From Ilex aquifolium (lineage: Eukaryota; Streptophyta; Magnoliopsida; Aquifoliales; Aquifoliaceae), in NCBI GenBank assembly GCA_951799425.1, contig OX637393.1:34401244-34465243 (forward strand): 64,000 nucleotides of DNA, in the 5' to 3' direction. Below are positions 12,237-22,687 of this stretch, in pieces (position 1 is the stretch's first letter; each line of letters opens with the position of its first letter). The position numbers were made by a program, and so were the translations under genes. Below the pieces are notes generated by a model, which did not search any database, had not been told where the DNA came from, and saw only the letters and a program-made list of their open reading frames with translations.

Positions 12237-14085
12237 TCCTCAATAGAGTATCTCTTACAGAGGCTACTCCCTATCCTAAATGCATATGAAATGTCACGTG
12301 CAACAATCAATCATTCAAAACATTTCAATCAAGAATATGTATTCAATGATAGGAATCTTATGTCATGCCATGAAATGAGACGAGACTCACTCACGCAACT
12401 TCGACCAGAGTCCTCACCGACTCCCACAACACAATGCAATGCACATGTGTAATGAATCCGTCAATTGACGAAAATACATCAAATGATTGTTTGAAATAAA
12501 AGTTATGTATTTAGAAAACCAAATCATTGTGGATGTTACTCATTGAATGGGTGTTTTATAAACAAAATCTTGTGTCTTTGTTGGGCAATGGATTGTGGTA
12601 TCACAACCGTCGGTTCCATACACCATCACACTTTTCCAGAATTCCACCTCAGGGGAGTGTGTGAACCAAGTAGCCGGGTTTTGCACCCGAGGGAGAGTCT
12701 AGCCCTTCTTGCTATACCCGACACAAGTTTTCCATACATGCAATCATGCGACTCAGTCGGATCTTCAACCCAACTTTCCCGAGCCCACCATCAACCACCA
12801 AGTATGGTGTTTGATTAAACCATGCACCCACACTCCTGTATAAAGCCATGAATGTGATGCCTCCATACATATGCAATGTAATGAACCATTGCATTACCAA
12901 CGTCATGCTCCATATGTAATGAGTGTCATATGAGCAAATTTAACCACATATCATCTCCCATATGTAATGAATATCATGGATCAATTTAACCATACATTTC
13001 AACATGTATCATGGGCAATTATATCATATGCATATAATCTCCAAAAAAATTCATCACAATGTCAATATATTAATACACATATATCAACATTTCATACTTA
13101 ACACAATCACAAGCATGCTATTTCATAATTATGTCAATAACACACTTTATTACAAAGGCACATATAAGCACATAACAGCCCCCATAATAGCCCACATGAC
13201 AGCCCAAAACAGCTCATATAACAGCCCATAAAACAGTCCATATACAACCCACAAAATAGCTCATATACAGCCCACAAAACAGCCTCATATACAGCCCACA
13301 AAACAGCCCATATACATCCCATAAAACAGCTCATATAACAACCCATAAAACAGCCCACATTTCCTATGGACACCATAAGATGGAAATAAACCAAAGTAGG
13401 AGGGAACCCTACCTCTTGGAGCGTAATAGAAGTGGTAGAACCTCCAAGAACACCAACACCAACCTCAAAGTCTTGGTTTCCCAAAATCTTCTCTTTGGAT
13501 CTTCGGTGAAATCCTTCGTTCTTGGTGTGGTTGCGTAGCCCTCGTCGAGTAGATCAACTTTAACTTTTGGCTCGACGGATTCCGACCGATGGAACTCCGA
13601 GAATCAACGAAAGAAATCTTAGATTTCTCTCTTTCTCTCCCTATTTCTCTCCAACGTTCAAGCCAGCAGAAAATCAGAGATATTTGTGCCAAATATCTGA
13701 TTTTTAACCCTATTTATAATTTCCAAAGCTTGGCTCAAATCACGCCACACGCCCCCACTTGTTCAAGTTCGTTTTCGCCCCGAAACGATTAAATTAATTT
13801 ATTTGAACTTTAATTCAATTATAAAAAAATTCTATAAAATTTATTTATGGGGACCTTTGTGAGGTCAGCCGCCACCTAGTCGCCTCGAAATACGTGCAAA
13901 ATTCGACTATCTCGGAATTCGATGAAATTTGACAGGATAACTATATTTTGCAATACGAATCTAACGGCGAAGTTCATTGTGTCATCCGAGCTCTAGAAAC
14001 ATGAGTATTTTAAATACGCATTATAGTGGCAAATTACCGTTTTACCATTTTTCAGAAAAAGTTCAAATTTACTCGGGTTTTACAC
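12237..14085 (-). mobile_element. Unique block replacing URB1 exons 7-9 in copy A; likely LTR-retrotransposon material
   Basis: Copy A leaves homology with copy C inside exon 7 (12236) and regains it at 14086, which matches 48374 in intron 9. The block between has no counterpart in copy C. On the - strand it begins TGAGTGTAAAACCCGAGT near 14089 and has long AT-rich text, a minisatellite and CT-rich leader-like sequence, as in large plant LTRs. No gag or pol coding was found, so a solo LTR plus adjoining deletion is the best guess. Ends and target duplication are not established. Confidence 0.45.
13165..13362. repeat. Minisatellite built on acagcccataaa / acagcccatatac
   Basis: About ten imperfect units of roughly 15-23 bp with the core 'acagcccataaaacagccca' and variants (agctcat, agcccac, atatacagccc). 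It lies inside the block unique to copy A. A long antisense open frame over it (Cys/Trp/Met-rich) is a by-product of the repeat. Confidence 0.8.
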
Positions 14086-14720
14086 TCATCCTCTCCCCTG
14101 TCGGGTCTGGCTCCTCTACGGTCAGGGAATCAACCTCACACTATGCGGTTTAATGGAACGACGCCGGCTTTTTCTCCAGCTTTTTTTTTTTTTGAAAAAT
14201 CACTCACCAAAACGGCACCGGTTTGGACCCCTTAACGTAGATGAGCTGGACCCCATTCCTCCTCATTCTCCTGCCACCGCCAAACTACTATCTTTCATTC
14301 TCAGCTTCATCCCACACTTTGTCTATACAGAGATTGTGCAAGCAATATTTGTTCTCTATGCAAAAAACCCATTACACAAGTGTAAAAAATCAGATATTGG
14401 CAACCTTGTGCAGACTTAGAGCTTCTCTGCTAGTTGCTTATGGCCCGAATGAAACTCATCTGCGGTCAATCAATTTGCTAATATATTACTATGGAGTAAT
14501 CTGCATGGTTGCTTCTCTGCTGCTGAAAATTTGCACAGATTGTATAATTTTTTGGGCATTTGCTCTAATTCTTTGCAAAGTTGTTCTTGGTGTTGAAGCG
14601 AGAGAGAGAAGTGAAAGAGAAACGGTTGGACAAACAGATTCCCCTTGGTTATTTCTATGCGTGTCTGTTTAGTTTGCTGTGTTTTTTCAGAAATTTGACT
14701 TTGGTTGAATATTTCTCTTT

Positions 14721-15612
14721 GGCCTAATCTCAACTTGCACCCTGAAAAATTATTTGAATCTCAATTTATACCCTCAAAGTTTAAAAATATCAATTTATAC
14801 CCTGAAAGACATAAATTTATATCAATGTGCACCGGGTTAATTGCCATCCATTTTGCTGTTAAAAAAAGTTTGAAAAAATTACGAAGTATACCTTCAAAGT
14901 TTAAATATTTCACATTTATGATTAAAAAAGAATTCTATCAATTAATACTCGTTAAATACCTCTCAATTGTGTGATGTCATGTTATTTTGTGTCATGTCGT
15001 ATTATTTTCGTATTGTGTTCGACTCGATAAAAAAATATTTTTAACACAAAATATTTTTCGTGTCGAGTCAATTGCGTTGTGTCGTATATTTCATATTTAT
15101 GAAAATTTATATAATATATTTTATTAAAAATTATAAAATAACTATTTTTTGACTACAATACTCTTTAAATAGCTATTTTCTTTCTACAATTCTGTTTTTC
15201 ATATCTAACTTTAATTCGATCGAACAGTAAAAAAAATCGTATCTAATTGTAGACAAAAAATAGATATTTATCAAGTATTGTAAGCAAAAAATAGGTATTT
15301 TATAATTTTTTAAAATTTTTTAAAATATTTTTTTATTTATTCGAACATGATACTAAAATATTATAACACGATACAATTGAGAGGAATTTAACGAACATTA
15401 CTGGAAAAAATTCTTTTTGGATCATAAATATGAAATATTTAAACTTTAAGGGTGTAATTTATAATTAGTCCAAACTTTTTAAACAGAAAAATGGATGACA
15501 GTTAATCTCAAGGGCACATTGATACGAATTTATGCCTTTTAGGGTGTAAAATATCAATTTTCAAACTTTGAGGGTACAAATTGAGATTCAAGTGTACAAG
15601 TTGGGATTAGCC
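14721..15612. mobile_element. Foldback (long-TIR) MITE, copy A, MULE-like
   Basis: The 892-bp element is one large imperfect inverted repeat. The left arm (ggcctaatctcaacttg..., with ctcaaagtttaaaaatatc) is matched by the reverse complement of the right arm (ending caagttgggattagcc), and the complementarity continues to the AT-rich centre near 15180. A 9-nt word tttctcttt lies just outside both ends (14712-14720; 15614-15622, shifted by one base), in keeping with Mutator-like 9-bp target duplications. It encodes nothing. It sits in what was URB1 intron 9. Confidence 0.8.
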
Positions 15613-16609
15613 TTTTCTCTTTTAATAAGTCCAATCCATTTCTTCTTCCAACGTTTGGCCTTCAACAATCAATTTTCTATTCTGAACTTTTGATTTTCAA
15701 AGAGTTCTTTGGATTTTTTGAGATTTTTCATACAATTTTTTGTTCGTTCTTGACTGAAAGGAGTTTTATGGTATTGCTATATACACGAGAGTATTATTTG
15801 AGTTCTGTTAACGTTAGGAATGTTCAATGGGTTTTTTCCTGGAGTTCACCAATTTGGTGAAAACATATGAGGTTGAACCATTAGCCTTTATGCAATTGTG
15901 CAAAAAATTAAGTATCTCTAAAAACAGATGATAAAATGGTACAAAAAATTAGCTTAAAAATATTTCACGTTAACTCATTCCCAAACTCTCTCAACCCTTG
16001 AGGCAATTCATTGTGCTTACCCGAATTCACAGAAAGAGAAAGCTTGTAGAAGCACAGATAGAGAGAATGAATTCGTGGGACTTCATTGTGGTGGTATTTA
16101 TTGAGATAAATTACTAGTGAATCTATGAGAGAGAAAGAGAGAAAGAAAGAGAGAGAGGGGTAAAGAGTGTCGTTTCACTTCAGTGGGGTAGGGACAATAG
16201 TTTACTGCCTACTTTACCTAACAAAAACTGTGTCGTTTTCATTTCAGTGGGCAAAACGATGGCGTCCTCATTAAAACTACAATTGTGTTAGGTAAATGAA
16301 GACTCCAATTGTGTTAGATAACAAAGTTCATAGATGAGAAAAAAAAAACGTGCTCATTAAAAACTAAATGGTTATTAATGAACAAAAATTGCCTCGAATT
16401 CTTGATATGCTACAATGAGATAATTATCCCAATAACTAAATCATAATGACCGGTAGTAGTGGATTTAAGTCAACTATACTTACAGAATAAAATTCACGTT
16501 AGGAGCAAAATTAAAAGGAACAACTTGTGCAGTGGTGATATGGGATGAAAATATAAAATTAACCGAACTCCAAAGTCATTGTTCATTCGAGCAAAGACAA
16601 TTTAATTTC

Positions 16610-16745
16610 TAAGAGAGCGGGTTTGGATGCAATGATAAGATTGCTTTATTGTGATCTGAGCATCATAAATTCGAGTCATGGAAGCTTGGACCCCACAGTG
16701 GTGGGGGTCTTGGGCATTGGTCTGCCCGTTGTTGTATTTTAAGGT
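16610..16745. repeat. Possible degenerate SINE (tRNA-derived, Au-like), copy A
   Basis: The stretch 'gattgctttattgtgatctgagcatc ... ttcgagtcatggaagc' has the spacing of a tRNA-type B box (ttcgagtc) after a diverged A-box region, as in Au-type plant SINEs. The copy C equivalent is 55020-55152. Assignment rests on a short motif only. Confidence 0.3.
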
Positions 16746-18065
16746 TTATAAAAGACAAGCATTTTTTTTCGATTTATTTTTCACGTTCTAGAGATGGACT
16801 TCAATCTGCTACGGTGATCTGATGATTGTGGCTAGTCATTTTTTCAGTCTAGCCTGAGGAGACCTCTGAGTAGCTTTTGAGAGGGGATTTTTTAATTTGG
16901 AAGGGCTGAGAAGATTCGGGAAGAAATTTATTAGGTTTAGCTGGTATTTGGCTCAATTTCAAATAATATATATGATTTTTTTGTTCAGTGATTTTATCTA
17001 GAATTCTATACAATTACTTTTAACACCAATTACAGACACTTACAGATGCTCATAAAAAGACTGAAAGAAAGCAAAAAAAAAAAAAGAAGCTGCTATAGCT
17101 GCTGAGGTTTATATGAGAAATTCGGCTGGACTTGGGCTTAAAGATTTGAAGTCCCAGCTCCTTGCCTTGTAGCTACTTCTGCTGCCATGTCACGCTCACT
17201 GTCCTTGTCAAACTGAAGCCCTTTTTTTTCCTTCATGGGTACAGGTCATTTTACCAGCCATGGAAGGATCTTCCTTCTGAACGTACGGTTGCAGAGAAGA
17301 TGGATGAAATCCATGCTTGTCAAACTCTTCTGGTGGTAGTTTCAAATGTCCTCGGAAAGAAATCTTTAGATTCACAAGTTCTATCTCATGTAGATGTGGA
17401 AAATACTGGGGTGTTTAAATGGGAAAGAAGTTTGCTTGAAACTTGAATGATGTCTTTGGTTAATTCAATCCATCTTTATTTCAATCTATTGGTCTTCCCA
17501 TTAGTTTGATTTATGTATGTTTCTTAACGTTATTTTTTCCTTGAAACGGATTTGGTTCATCATGCAAAGGAGGAAAGGGGGACAGATTTTGTATGCATCG
17601 TTTCCGGACTTGAAAGCCATTGCGAAAAGGGTCGTTGTTTATCAGCGTCATGAAGCATAGGGGAACTACTGGTTGATAATTGGGTAAATTGGCTGTGCAG
17701 ATGTATATATATACTATGCTGCTTTTGAAAAAGGGTCTATGATGCTTCTTTCTGCCATTCTTCAACTGGATTTATAACTCCTTAGGCCCGAGTTTGGTTT
17801 GTTTCTAATATTATACTTAAATATTTTACTTGGTGGAAAAATAACAAAAAAAAACTCTTAGCTTTGTGTTAAAGATATTTAAAGTTTCATTGGTCATGTG
17901 TGTTGCGGACTTGGTCTGAGTCTAGCAGAGCTTTGAACTTAAATTTGAGCTCACAGTATGAAACATAAGTCAAATTGAATCAAACTTAGCAATCTTAACA
18001 GTCTGTCTATATGGGGACTAAAATGACACGAGGACTAAATTGATAAAATTAATACATTAATGACC

Positions 18066-18345
18066 ATCAATTTATACTCACATGCATCATCCCTTTAGGG
18101 TAAATAGCTTAAACTTATTCGTTATTAAATTTAGGGTTAATTGTAATTTGTATATCAAAAGATTACTCGAATCTTAATTTACACTCTCAAAGTTTAAAAC
18201 TATCAATTTATACTCCCATGCATCATCCCTTTAAAGTACATAGCTTAAACTTACTCGTTATTAAATTTGGGGTTAATTGTAATTTGTACCTCAAAAGATT
18301 ACTCGAATCTTAATTTACACTCTCAAAGTTTAAAAATATCAATTT
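18066..18345. repeat. 136-bp tandem repeat, two copies plus a partial third (left block)
   Basis: The text starting atcaatttatactc recurs at 18066 and 18202, with a third start at 18338, so the period is 136 bp. The unit contains the 'ctcaaagtttaaaa' words that also mark the arms of the foldback element, so the array probably grew from a relative of it. Confidence 0.8.
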
Positions 18346-18445
18346 ATTCGTATCAATGTACACTTGAGACTAACTGATGTCTATTTTGCCGTTAAAAAAG
18401 TTTGAATTAATTATAAATTGCACCCTCAAAGTTTAAATAGAACAC

Positions 18446-19490
18446 CCCTCCATCTGATTTATGAGCTTACACACTCCCTATATACCTTTCTACCAAACCC
18501 CATAAGTTATATGCCTCGAATTAATCTTGAACCTTTTCAAAAATTTGGTCAAAGTGAGCTCAAAACTCACTTTCAAGAATAAGGTCGGACTTGAAACTTT
18601 TATTATTACCCTCTAAACGACCCTCAAACCAATTTCTAAGGCCATAATCGAGTTCCTAGGGTCCAGCTTAGCTAGGGGACCCCTCACTCGAAGCCTAAAC
18701 ATCCAAACCAAGGAGATCAAATTCTCCATGGCCAACACTTTCCCACCACCGTCACACCACCACCGGCCACGACAAGCCACCAAACCACCACCAAACATCA
18801 CCCTAAGACCCCCAGAACACAACCCTATGCTTCAATTAATCCAAAACACTTGGGATTTACAAACCCGTTTCATGAAAACCTAAAACCCAAAACTTTAAAC
18901 TTTGAATTCGTTTAATAACAGTACATGAAACAAAATTCTAACTATACTACTGAATTCCTAGCATCCATATTAGTCTAATAGTATACCTCTTGTTGTTTGA
19001 AGATTCTTCTACGGAAAACCCGAATATTCAAGCTTTGGTGTTTCTATCTTTCTTCTCTATCTCTCTTCCAACCGATTTTCTCTGCTTTTAAATCCTTCAA
19101 ACAAGCTGACTCACCTTCAAGCTGCTGGGTGGAGTTCATGCAAGCCAAGAGAAGCTCCACCCCGCCACCAAGCCACCATGGGAGGTATTTGTCACTTCAA
19201 GGGCAATCTTGTAAGTACTCATTTTGAATAAATTTCAAAAATTAATTAAAAATATTATTTTTTTTAAATTACAAACGTATTAAATAAGTCACTAGAAAAT
19301 TTCCATTTAAATTATTAGACTCAAATCGACCTCTGATTTGATTCGCGAACACCATTCTCACACGTCTAACTCCCCCGTTTGCACTAATCTAAATTCGTCT
19401 GATTGAGGGTATAATGTGAAAAATTTAATCTTTAAAAATACAAAATGAGAATTTTGAAATTTTTTAGCCCCAAAATCCGTGCGAAGATGA
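18446..19490. other. Non-coding stretch, possibly old LTR-derived
   Basis: There is no supportable gene. The order of features (CCA-rich text near 18720-18810, then a CT-rich leader-like section at 19000-19100) resembles the composition of the block at 13400-13700, which suggests degraded LTR material. The end near 19410-19475 matches the dispersed repeat at 1130-1205. Short Pro/His-rich frames here look like composition artefacts. Confidence 0.3.
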
Positions 19491-19532
19491 AGGCGGGGAT
19501 GAACTTACCTTACCCGACCCCCGTAATACCCG

Positions 19533-19717
19533 CTATATATATAAACTTCAGTTAAAGGCTTAAGGCCCTATCTTACTACTCTCCTCTTCCTCTATCACTA
19601 TCAGCATCAGTGCCGCCCGCCTCTCGCCTCTCACTCTCTCTCCTCTTCCTCTAAGCTCAATCGCCTTCGGCGCTGCAAACTGAACCATCTCTCCATCGGC
19701 GCTGAGAACTGAAGTTG
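19533..19717 (+). promoter_or_regulatory. Promoter/leader-like segment: TATA box, CT-rich 5'UTR and splice donor (left copy)
   Basis: A TATATATATAA motif at about 19534-19544 is followed by a CT-rich leader (19575-19700) and a donor-like GTATGT at 19718. This has the look of the start of a spliced plant transcript reading rightwards into the syntaxin-like exon fragment. The identical copy lies at 57952-58136. No transcript evidence can be seen from sequence. Confidence 0.45.
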
Positions 19718-20104
19718 GTATGTATTGAAGGATAACACATAACCGGACAAATAATTAGTTTCAAATTTCAGCCAGTGTGCTTTAAAGTCTAGTCTTTTAA
19801 ACAAATCGCTGTCAGGCTTTGTATTTTTTTGTGTTTCGTCTCTTCAACTTGATTTTCTGAAATCCCTGCTATTCTTTCTTATTTAGGTCTTTACTTATGT
19901 TAAATATCACTATATAATGCTGGAGTCCTCTGCTGTTAGTGGTCTAACAGCAACTTTTGCGGTTAATTGGGACGACGTAGTTTTGGGTGCAGATTTTCCA
20001 GCCAAGAAGACAGCAACGAACGGCGTCGTTTTTGGCAAATCACTCCCACCCAAAACATTTTCTCTCCATACCCATCGTGGGACTCGGTTCTAACAACGGA
20101 ATCA

Positions 20105-20292
20105 ATGGCGTCCGCCGGAGCCTCCACCTACCGAGATCAGAGGAACAGCGGCTGCCTCAAACGAATCACAGAACCTCCCATCCACATCCAAGCCAAACCC
20201 AACTGCGTATAGATCCGAATTCAACAAAAGGGCTTCACGATTCGGATTGGGCATCCACGAAGCCTCTCTGAAGATCGCCAAACTGGCCAAAC
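20105..20292 (+). pseudogene. Syntaxin (SYP31/SYP32-like, syntaxin-5 family) first-exon fragment, frameshifted (left copy)
   Basis: The segment starts with an ATG and a MASAGASTYRDQ beginning like the N-terminus of plant SYP3-type Qa-SNAREs, which act in ER-Golgi transport. The later half, in another frame, reads SEFNKRASRFGLGIHEASLK up to a clean GT donor at 20293; this is the characteristic region before the Habc helices of that family. The two halves are out of frame and a middle stretch is missing, so a deletion broke the exon. The ATG frame stops at 20210-20212. No further syntaxin exon follows, only intron-like sequence and then a LINE fragment. It is a captured or left-over gene fragment. 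Family assignment is by recognition of the motif, not by a search. Confidence 0.65.
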
Positions 20293-21111
20293 GTAAACCT
20301 CTCTCTCTCTCTCATGAATCATTTATATATCTCCCAAGATGATTATAATATCCTCCTACATTAATGGTTTGATTTGAGGCAATAGAAATGGTTGAATTAG
20401 GGCACTTAATTCAAAATTCAGCTACTTTTTTCCTTCTTTTTTTTTGGTCTCATTTCACCATTAACGCTGAGTTTGGGTGCAAGAGTTAAGGTATTTTAAG
20501 TGGAATTTTGGAGGAAAAATCAGCTAAAAAGCTGAACTAGTTTTTACCCAATCTCATTTCTGACAATTCTAGTTCTGTTTATGGTTTGATGGTATTATAT
20601 GATTTGTGGGGAATGTGTTAAGCAAATGGCATCAGTCGATAGAATCAACGATCTCACATACTCATTGGGTGCTAAAGCTTTACACTACTAGCACTACCTG
20701 GATATATTTATCATTAATGCTTTGAAGAACAAAAACAATTTAATCTAACCTGATTGAATCCTTGGTGTCCTTCGATATGGATATGAATTTTTATTGGAAT
20801 AAACTCAGTTCGACTTTAGGTCAGAGTTTCTTGGGTTTGTCATAAAGACTGATAAGTTGAAGTTATTTAGATTGAAAAATTTTACTAAATTTGAACTATT
20901 TTCTGATTTTTTTTTTCTCCGTCCTCACCAATTGCTTATTGTTTCAAGGCAAGACAGTTGAGTTTGAATGACAAGTAGTAAAATTGTTATTTTGAGTCAC
21001 TGTATTAAAGTTTATTTGTCATTTTGAATTGTAAATTCAATATGCAGCCTGCAATTTGCTAAAGTTTATTTTTTGCGCATGAATTCCTTTGCAGGGATTT
21101 GAAATGGGCAG

Positions 21112-21543
21112 AGATTAGGGATGGATTTGGATGATGAGATAAAGACAGAAATTATAAGGGCTGGGCTTTGTTTGTTTGAGAGGTCTGATACTTTGGTATG
21201 GGGTCTTAGTGAATCTGGGGATTTCTCGGTTAAATCGGCGTGGCAATTGGTGAGGCAGGTTGGAGAAAATGATGTTGTGACTACAGCGATATGGAAACAA
21301 TTTGTTCCCCCAAGTGCTAAACTGTTATGTTGGAGGATATGTGAGGGTGCTGTTCCTTTAGATGTTTGTTTGATTGAGAATGAGGGTCCTATGGGCAGAA
21401 TGATGCGGCTGCTAAGATGTTTCAAAAAACAATCACTTAGTCATATTCTTATTAAGGGTGTGGCTTTGGTTGTCTTTTGGCAGGTATGGAGAGAGAGGTG
21501 TAGGAGGGTGTATGGTGAAGGGTGTATGGTGAAGGGTGTTTAA
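21112..21543 (+). mobile_element. LINE fragment with reverse-transcriptase zinc-binding (zf-RVT) domain (left copy)
   Basis: An open stretch of about 140 codons reads ...SDTLVWGLSESGDFSVKSAW..., IWKQFVPPSAKLLCWRICEG and VFWQVWRERCRRVYGEG. This is the pattern of the zinc-binding domain found after the reverse transcriptase of plant LINEs and in LINE-derived genes. The segment that should hold the last Cys pair is shortened, and no RT domain lies upstream, so it is a 5'-truncated, internally deleted remnant. A splice-acceptor-like tttgcag precedes it at about 21088-21094. Confidence 0.7.
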
Positions 21544-21589
21544 CAGAATATTCTGTATTTTGGAAAATATGTACTGTTTTCAGATTACA

Positions 21590-22260
21590 AGCTTTTGGTA
21601 TTCGATCGAGAGTGCCTGAGAATGACAGTCGGTTGCTGTGCAGCTGGTTTTTTTCTCAGTTTTTTTTGGCTTTCTTCCTTGTTTTCAGTGGTGCTTTATG
21701 GTATGGTTTAGCTGGTTTTTCAGCTGCATTTCAGCTGGATTTTAGCTTTTAATGCAGTTGGTTGATGATTGAGCTGCTGCGAGGAATGCTGTCTGTTTTT
21801 GCAGCTGTGAGGTTTGCGTTAGAAGCTTTCAGCTGGGAGAAGATAGTGTTCAGCTGCACTGTTCAGCTGGGAGGTTTTTTGACTGGGTTGTTGTGAGCTG
21901 AAGGTTACTGTTCAGCTGGGAAGTTTTTGACTGGGTTGTTGAGCTGAATGACAGTTACTGTTCAGCTGCTTTTAGCTGAGCTGGGCAGTTGCGTTTTAGC
22001 TGAGCTTATTCAGCTGTGGGTTTCTAGCTGCCATCTTTTGGGTGCCTTGGTTTTAAGTGCATTGTTGAAGTCACTATTCATGTGACTATTCATGTGTGTT
22101 TTCAGCTGCTTTTTCCATGGATTCTTGAGCTGGGTTTCTGGATGCTGCACATACAGAGCTGGATGCTGCTGACATGTTGAATGAGGCTGTTGGACATTTA
22201 AACTCTTGTTCATTGATTCTTGTAATTTTTCCATTCTTTGGTTCTTGTAATCTCATGAAT
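21590..22260 (+). repeat. CAGCTG/AGCTG-rich tail after the LINE fragment (left copy)
   Basis: Dozens of agctg/cagctg words occur in irregular spacing, with a local duplication of the ttcagctgggaagtttttgactgggttg type (near 21860-21950). It ends near an aataaaatttct signal at about 22266. Most likely it is the 3'UTR of the LINE remnant. No protein is supportable. Confidence 0.55.
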
Positions 22261-22303
22261 TCATGGAATAAAATTTCTCTTTATGGAACTAGTTTAATGT
22301 ATT

Positions 22304-22440
22304 GGTGTATTGGTTGAAGATGGTTCATGGCATGAGTGAATGTGTATTGGTTGGTTGAACATGGTGCTTTGGTGTATTGGTTGAAGATGGTTCAGGACAT
22401 GAATGAATGTATATTGGTTGTTCGAACATTGTGCATGGTA
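22304..22440 (+). repeat. 67-bp direct repeat, two copies (left block)
   Basis: The unit starting ggtgtattggttgaagatgg is found at 22304 and 22371, with a few mismatches. The copy C equivalent is at 60723-60859. Confidence 0.7.
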
Positions 22441-22687
22441 TATAAAAAAAATTGTACTTGTCCAAGATAACAACTACACATTGAACACCATGAATCATAC
22501 ATAGGTGAGATCAATTCCATAAAAAAACAAAAATGAGATCATGTACACAGGTGTTTCCAAAGGGATGGCAGATCTTCTAAAACAAGAAAATAGAAGATCC
22601 ACCATCCCCATGGCAAAAGAAGATCCACCATCCACATTTCAAAAGGATCAAAAAGAAATTGTAACAACATCCAGCATTGCAGCAACA

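Larger units (their letters stand above)
3021..17446 (+). pseudogene. URB1: URB1/Npa1 pseudogene, copy A (5' truncated, frameshifted, exons 8-12 lost)
   Basis: This is a decayed copy of the gene at 36417-55858. Matching segments are exon 1 (from codon about 167) 3021-3645, exon 2 3724-4461, exon 3 5982-6472, exon 4 7524-7675, exon 5 7784 to about 11143, exon 6 to 11464, part of exon 7 12149-12236, and exon 13 17245-17446. Lesions against copy C are: no promoter or first 167 codons; 1-nt deletions near 4069, 6120 and 6180; TAA at 6457-6459; TGA at 10091-10093; a 59-bp deletion near 11143 removing the exon 5 splice donor; TGA and TAG at 12222-12227; and loss of exons 8-12. Splice sites are otherwise kept, so it decayed from an intron-bearing duplicate, not a retrocopy. 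Transcription is possible, but a normal product is not. Confidence 0.93.

Noticed and set aside
13134..13484. Open frame on the - strand with repeated Cys/Trp/Met-rich motifs
   Set aside because: It is the translation of the acagcccat minisatellite; no start context or family similarity.
14026..14672. Several overlapping short frames with hydrophobic stretches
   Set aside because: They lie in former URB1 intron sequence; the copy C counterparts (48431-48996) are shifted or broken.
3021..17446. Copy A as a processed retrocopy
   Set aside because: Introns and their insertions are present and collinear with copy C, so it is a DNA-level duplicate.
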